From assembly GCA_002331335.1 (NCBI GenBank), contig DCZO01000011.1, positions 64,813 through 73,310 on the forward strand: a DNA stretch of 8,498 bases. The letters are read 5' to 3'. Positions within the stretch are counted from its first letter, which is position 1, and the number at the start of each line of letters is the position of its first letter. Shown one piece after another: positions 6,285-8,498 of this stretch. Made by a program: the position numbers and the translations under genes. Under the pieces are notes generated by a model. It did not search any database. It saw only the letters and a program-made list of their open reading frames with translations, and was not told where the DNA came from. Source of the DNA: Nitrospira sp. UBA2082. Its GTDB lineage: Bacteria; Nitrospirota; Nitrospiria; Nitrospirales; Nitrospiraceae.

Positions 6285-6297
6285 CACACGCCGTGTG
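6285..6297 (-). other. Short hairpin directly after tRNA-Ser
   Basis: CACAC-GGC-GTGTG on the minus strand (6297-6285) starts 4 bases after the CCA end of tRNA-Ser. The sequence next to it is GC-rich with no T-tract, so it is more likely a 3' trailer structure limiting exonuclease trimming than a complete terminator. A TCTTTT run about 10 bases further on could assist termination. Confidence 0.35.
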
Positions 6298-6300
6298 GTA

Positions 6301-6390
<90 letters not shown>

Positions 6391-6416
6391 GCGGCCAGGC
6401 CCCTTAAAGAGGCGGC

Positions 6417-6445
6417 ATCTTAACATGTGCCCTAGTGACCGGCAA
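6417..6445 (-). promoter_or_regulatory. Extended -10 promoter of tRNA-Ser
   Basis: On the minus strand TTGCCG (6445-6440) lies 17 bases before TAAGAT (6422-6417), which is preceded by TGT as an extended -10 element. Transcription would start near 6410, about 20 bases before the mature tRNA 5' end. Each hexamer matches four of six consensus positions. Confidence 0.5.
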
Positions 6446-6479
6446 GGTGAATGGAGGCTCATCCCCTGTGATTTATCGA

Positions 6480-6535
6480 AGAATCCAGCCGATTCTACAC
6501 GTAATGGGGACGATTGGGTCATATACCAATTCCCC
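6480..6535. repeat. Two inverted repeats between the divergent tRNA genes
   Basis: AGAATC (6480-6485) pairs with GATTCT (6491-6496) around a 5-base loop. Next to it GGGGA (6506-6510) and ATTGG (6513-6517) pair with CCAAT (6526-6530) and TCCCC (6531-6535), making 10 bp with a 2-base bulge. Neither is followed by a T-tract on either strand. They lie just upstream of the likely tRNA-Leu -35 box. The rest of the 256-base gap between the tRNAs shows no gene. Confidence 0.4.
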
Positions 6536-6546
6536 GATCGTATGGG

Positions 6547-6576
6547 TTGACACTTGGACACATCCAACGGTACAAC
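6547..6576 (+). promoter_or_regulatory. Likely promoter of tRNA-Leu (and possibly tig-clpP)
   Basis: A perfect -35 hexamer TTGACA at 6547-6552 is followed after 18 bases by TACAAC at 6571-6576, which matches four of six -10 positions. A better -10 sequence, TACAAT at 6582-6587, is 29 bases away and too far for this -35. Initiation near 6583 would leave a 5' leader of about 65 bases before the tRNA. Confidence 0.5.
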
Positions 6577-6646
6577 CGCAGTACAATATCGCGTGGATTT
6601 GCGGTTCGAGATGCCGCGGAGGAACTCTGCGCAGATGCTCACTTGT

Positions 6647-6729
6647 GCGAGAGTGGCGGAACTGGCAGACGCGCGAGACTTAGGATCTCGTGGGTAACCG
6701 TGGGGGTTCAAGTCCCCCCTCTCGCACCA
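6647..6729 (+). tRNA. tRNA-Leu, anticodon UAG
   Basis: The acceptor GCGAGAG (6647-6653) pairs with CTCTCGC (6719-6725), followed by discriminator A and an encoded CCA (6727-6729). The anticodon stem GAGAC/GTCTC-type region encloses CTTAGGA, giving anticodon TAG (UAG), which reads CUA and by wobble other CUN codons. The T-arm GGGGGTTCAAGTCCCCC is complete. The variable arm is class II, as expected for leucine. It lies 57 bases before tig with no terminator between. Confidence 0.95.
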
Positions 6730-6786
6730 CGACTCAAGACACCGTGGCTAGGCCGCCTGGCTTCTGAAAGAAAGACGCTGGTTTAG

Positions 6787-8109
6787 ATGACGATGAAGAT
6801 GGAGATGACGGAATTGGGCCCCATGAAACGGGCACTGAAAATCGAGGTGCCGGCCGAAGAAGTGTCGCAGCGATTTTCCAAAGCCTATGTCGAATTAAAT
6901 CGACAGGTTCGGATTCCAGGATTTCGCCCCGGCAAGGCCCCACTGGCCATTTTGGAAAAGCGCTATGCCAAAGCCGTGGAAGAGGACGTGATCCGAGGTC
7001 TTGTTCCGGATTATTACGAACAGGCCGTCAAACAGGCGGGGATCAGCCCGGTCGTCGTGGACATTCCGCCCCTCGACCGCGTCAAGATCAAAAAAGATGA
7101 GCCCTTTACCTTTACGGCCACCGTTGAAATCAAGCCAACGATCGAACTGCGCGACTATAAGGCCCCCAACCCCATCTCGCTCAAACAGGACAAGCGGACG
7201 GTGACTGAGGAGCAGATAGACCGGGCGCTGGACGTCCTGCGCGAGCAACACGCCCGACTGGACGCAGCTCCAGCCGGAACACTACTGGCTGACAGCGATT
7301 ATGCCGTTGTGTCCCTCGAAGGGTTTTTGGACAGTGTGCCGCTCGAAGGTTCGAAAAAGGAAGGTCACCTCCACAGACTCGGATCGAAGACCGCCTTGTT
7401 GGGAATTGACATCGATGCGCACTTGACCGGCAAGAAAGAAGGGGACGTCGTTGAGATCGCCCAGCCCTATCCGCCCGGCCATCCCGACCCTCGAGTCGCC
7501 GGCAAGACTGTCCAGTTCCGTCTGAGTATCACGGCGGTCAAGCAGAAAACGCTGCCCGCGCTTGACGACGAATTCGCCAAAGACTGCGGGTCCTATGCCT
7601 CGCTCCAGGAATTGAAAGACAAGCTGCGCGGCCAAATGGAACAGGCCCTCAAACGAGACATCGAAGAGTCCTACAAGGACACCATCCTTTCGCGCCTAGC
7701 CGACACCCATCATTTTGACCTTCCCGAGACGCTGGTAGAACAAGAGCTCGAAACCATCGTCCGGCAGAAACTCCAAGAGCGGCAGCGAGGCCAGGGCCTG
7801 GACCCGTCTTCTCCGGCTGCCGGGGAAGCGATCGCGCAGATTCGGGAGGAGCATCGAGAGGCGGCGAGCCGCCGTGTGAAAGTGGGACTGATTCTCGAAG
7901 CGGTCGCGGAAAAGGAAGGCTTGTCCGTCAGTCAGGAAGATTTGAACCATGAAGTGGCGAAACTAGCCTCTGAGCTCCGGATGCCGGTGGCGGATCTCGT
8001 GAAAATGATCCAGGCAGGCGGCCAGGAGTCCATTGAGAAATTGCGCACAAAGATCTTGGCGGACAAGGCGCTGGATTTCGTCTACCGCCACGCGGTCATT
8101 CAGGGATAA
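6787..8109 (+). CDS. tig: Trigger factor (ribosome-associated chaperone, FKBP-type PPIase)
   Basis: The 440-residue length is normal for trigger factor, which binds ribosomal protein L23 at the exit tunnel and shields nascent chains. The N-terminal domain carries the ribosome-docking signature GFRPGKAP (45-52). A middle domain (about 160-255) resembles the FKBP-like prolyl isomerase segment, with DYAVVSLEGFLD and HRLGSKTALLGID. It ends before the typical LPALDDEFAKD linker, and the long helical C-terminal domain forms the chaperone arms. The start is uncertain. ATG 6787 has only a weak GAAAGAAAG sequence upstream, and in-frame ATGs follow at 6793, 6799 and 6805, so the true N-terminus may be a few residues shorter. 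clpP follows 69 bases downstream, the common tig-clpP order. tRNA-Leu upstream may share the transcript. Confidence 0.96.
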   Translation: MTMKMEMTELGPMKRALKIEVPAEEVSQRFSKAYVELNRQVRIPGFRPGKAPLAILEKRYAKAVEEDVIRGLVPDYYEQAVKQAGISPVVVDIPPLDRVKIKKDEPFTFTATVEIKPTIELRDYKAPNPISLKQDKRTVTEEQIDRALDVLREQHARLDAAPAGTLLADSDYAVVSLEGFLDSVPLEGSKKEGHLHRLGSKTALLGIDIDAHLTGKKEGDVVEIAQPYPPGHPDPRVAGKTVQFRLSITAVKQKTLPALDDEFAKDCGSYASLQELKDKLRGQMEQALKRDIEESYKDTILSRLADTHHFDLPETLVEQELETIVRQKLQERQRGQGLDPSSPAAGEAIAQIREEHREAASRRVKVGLILEAVAEKEGLSVSQEDLNHEVAKLASELRMPVADLVKMIQAGGQESIEKLRTKILADKALDFVYRHAVIQG

Positions 8110-8117
8110 GAGCCATA

Positions 8118-8157
8118 CGGTGTCGGCGCATCCACGTTGGGTGTAGTCGGGATACCG
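8118..8157 (+). repeat. Stem-loop in the tig-clpP spacer
   Basis: CGGTGTC (8118-8124) pairs with GATACCG (8151-8157) in 7 bp with one G-U. Inside it CATCC (8129-8133) pairs with GGGTG (8139-8143). No T-run follows, so it is probably not a terminator. It ends three bases before the purine-rich clpP ribosome binding site (8160-8169) and could affect mRNA processing or clpP translation. Confidence 0.35.
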
Positions 8158-8178
8158 CCGAGGAAAGGATTTGACGGC

Positions 8179-8498
8179 ATGTTGGTCCCAATCGTAGTCG
8201 AACAAACCAATCGAGGCGAACGCGCGTATGACATCTATTCGCGGCTGCTCAAGGACCGCATCATTTTCCTCGGAGCCCCGATCGATGACGTGTTTGCCAA
8301 CCTCGTCATCGCGCAACTGCTGTTTCTCGAAGCAGAAGATCCTGAGAAGGATATCAACCTCTACGTCAATTCTCCCGGAGGCAGTGTCACAGCCGGATTG
8401 GGCATCTACGACACGATGCAGTACGTCAAACCACCCATCAACACGATTTGCCTCGGCCAGGCCGCCAGCATGGGGGCACTGCTGCTGACCGCCGGCAC
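8179..8498 (+). CDS. clpP: ATP-dependent Clp protease proteolytic subunit ClpP (partial, 3' end cut off)
   Basis: The first 106 residues are visible and the frame stays open to the window edge. They match ClpP: VPIVVEQTNRGERAYDIYSRLL at the N-terminus, the DRIIFLG segment, the NLYVNSPGGSVTAGL oxyanion-loop region (60-74) and the catalytic serine motif GQAASMGA with Ser97. The catalytic His and Asp lie beyond the window. ClpP forms a 14-subunit chamber that degrades proteins fed by ClpX or ClpA/C. The start has GAGGAAAGGA at 8160-8169, 9 bases upstream. In this gene order clpX would be expected next, which cannot be seen here. Confidence 0.97.
   Translation, partial: MLVPIVVEQTNRGERAYDIYSRLLKDRIIFLGAPIDDVFANLVIAQLLFLEAEDPEKDINLYVNSPGGSVTAGLGIYDTMQYVKPPINTICLGQAASMGALLLTAG

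Noticed and set aside
6435..6683. An 82-codon open frame between and into the tRNA genes
   Set aside because: It runs into the body of tRNA-Leu, lacks a ribosome binding site and shows no protein-like pattern.

Overview
The window reads as a core chromosomal segment of a Gram-negative bacterium with moderately high GC. Lipoproteins and an outer-membrane beta-barrel show a double membrane. The overall style of the proteins resembles Nitrospira (phylum Nitrospirota). That placement is inference from general familiarity, not from a search.

Layout. Bases 1-16 appear to hold the first codons of a gene leaving the window on the minus strand. Bases 195-2695 carry three plus-strand envelope genes: a small lipoprotein closed by a clear intrinsic terminator, a lipoprotein with TPR repeats, and a small outer-membrane beta-barrel protein. 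Bases 2720-6390 are all minus strand and form an information-processing block. In transcription order it runs tRNA-Ser(GGA), SRP RNA (ffs), dnaX, ybaB, recR and a DksA-type zinc-finger regulator. From 6647 the direction turns to plus: tRNA-Leu(UAG), tig (trigger factor) and the start of clpP, which runs off the window end.

How the genes work together. dnaX, ybaB and recR are tightly packed (a 4-base ATGA overlap, then a 2-base gap), a classic linkage of clamp loading, a nucleoid-associated protein and recombination mediation. The SRP RNA upstream is also a familiar neighbour. The DksA-type gene follows recR but has its own good sigma70-type promoter, interleaved with a hairpin that could end transcription of the upstream operon. 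On the other side, trigger factor and ClpP form the common chaperone-protease cluster, with tRNA-Leu 57 bases upstream and no terminator between.

There is no CRISPR array, insertion sequence, phage gene or defence system here, and I see no convincing undescribed multi-gene system. The leads worth following are small: a perfect 12-bp inverted repeat bracketing the ribosome binding site and start codon of the beta-barrel gene, the promoter/hairpin overlap before the DksA-type gene, unexplained inverted repeats around the two tRNA genes and between tig and clpP, and two unassigned lipoproteins.
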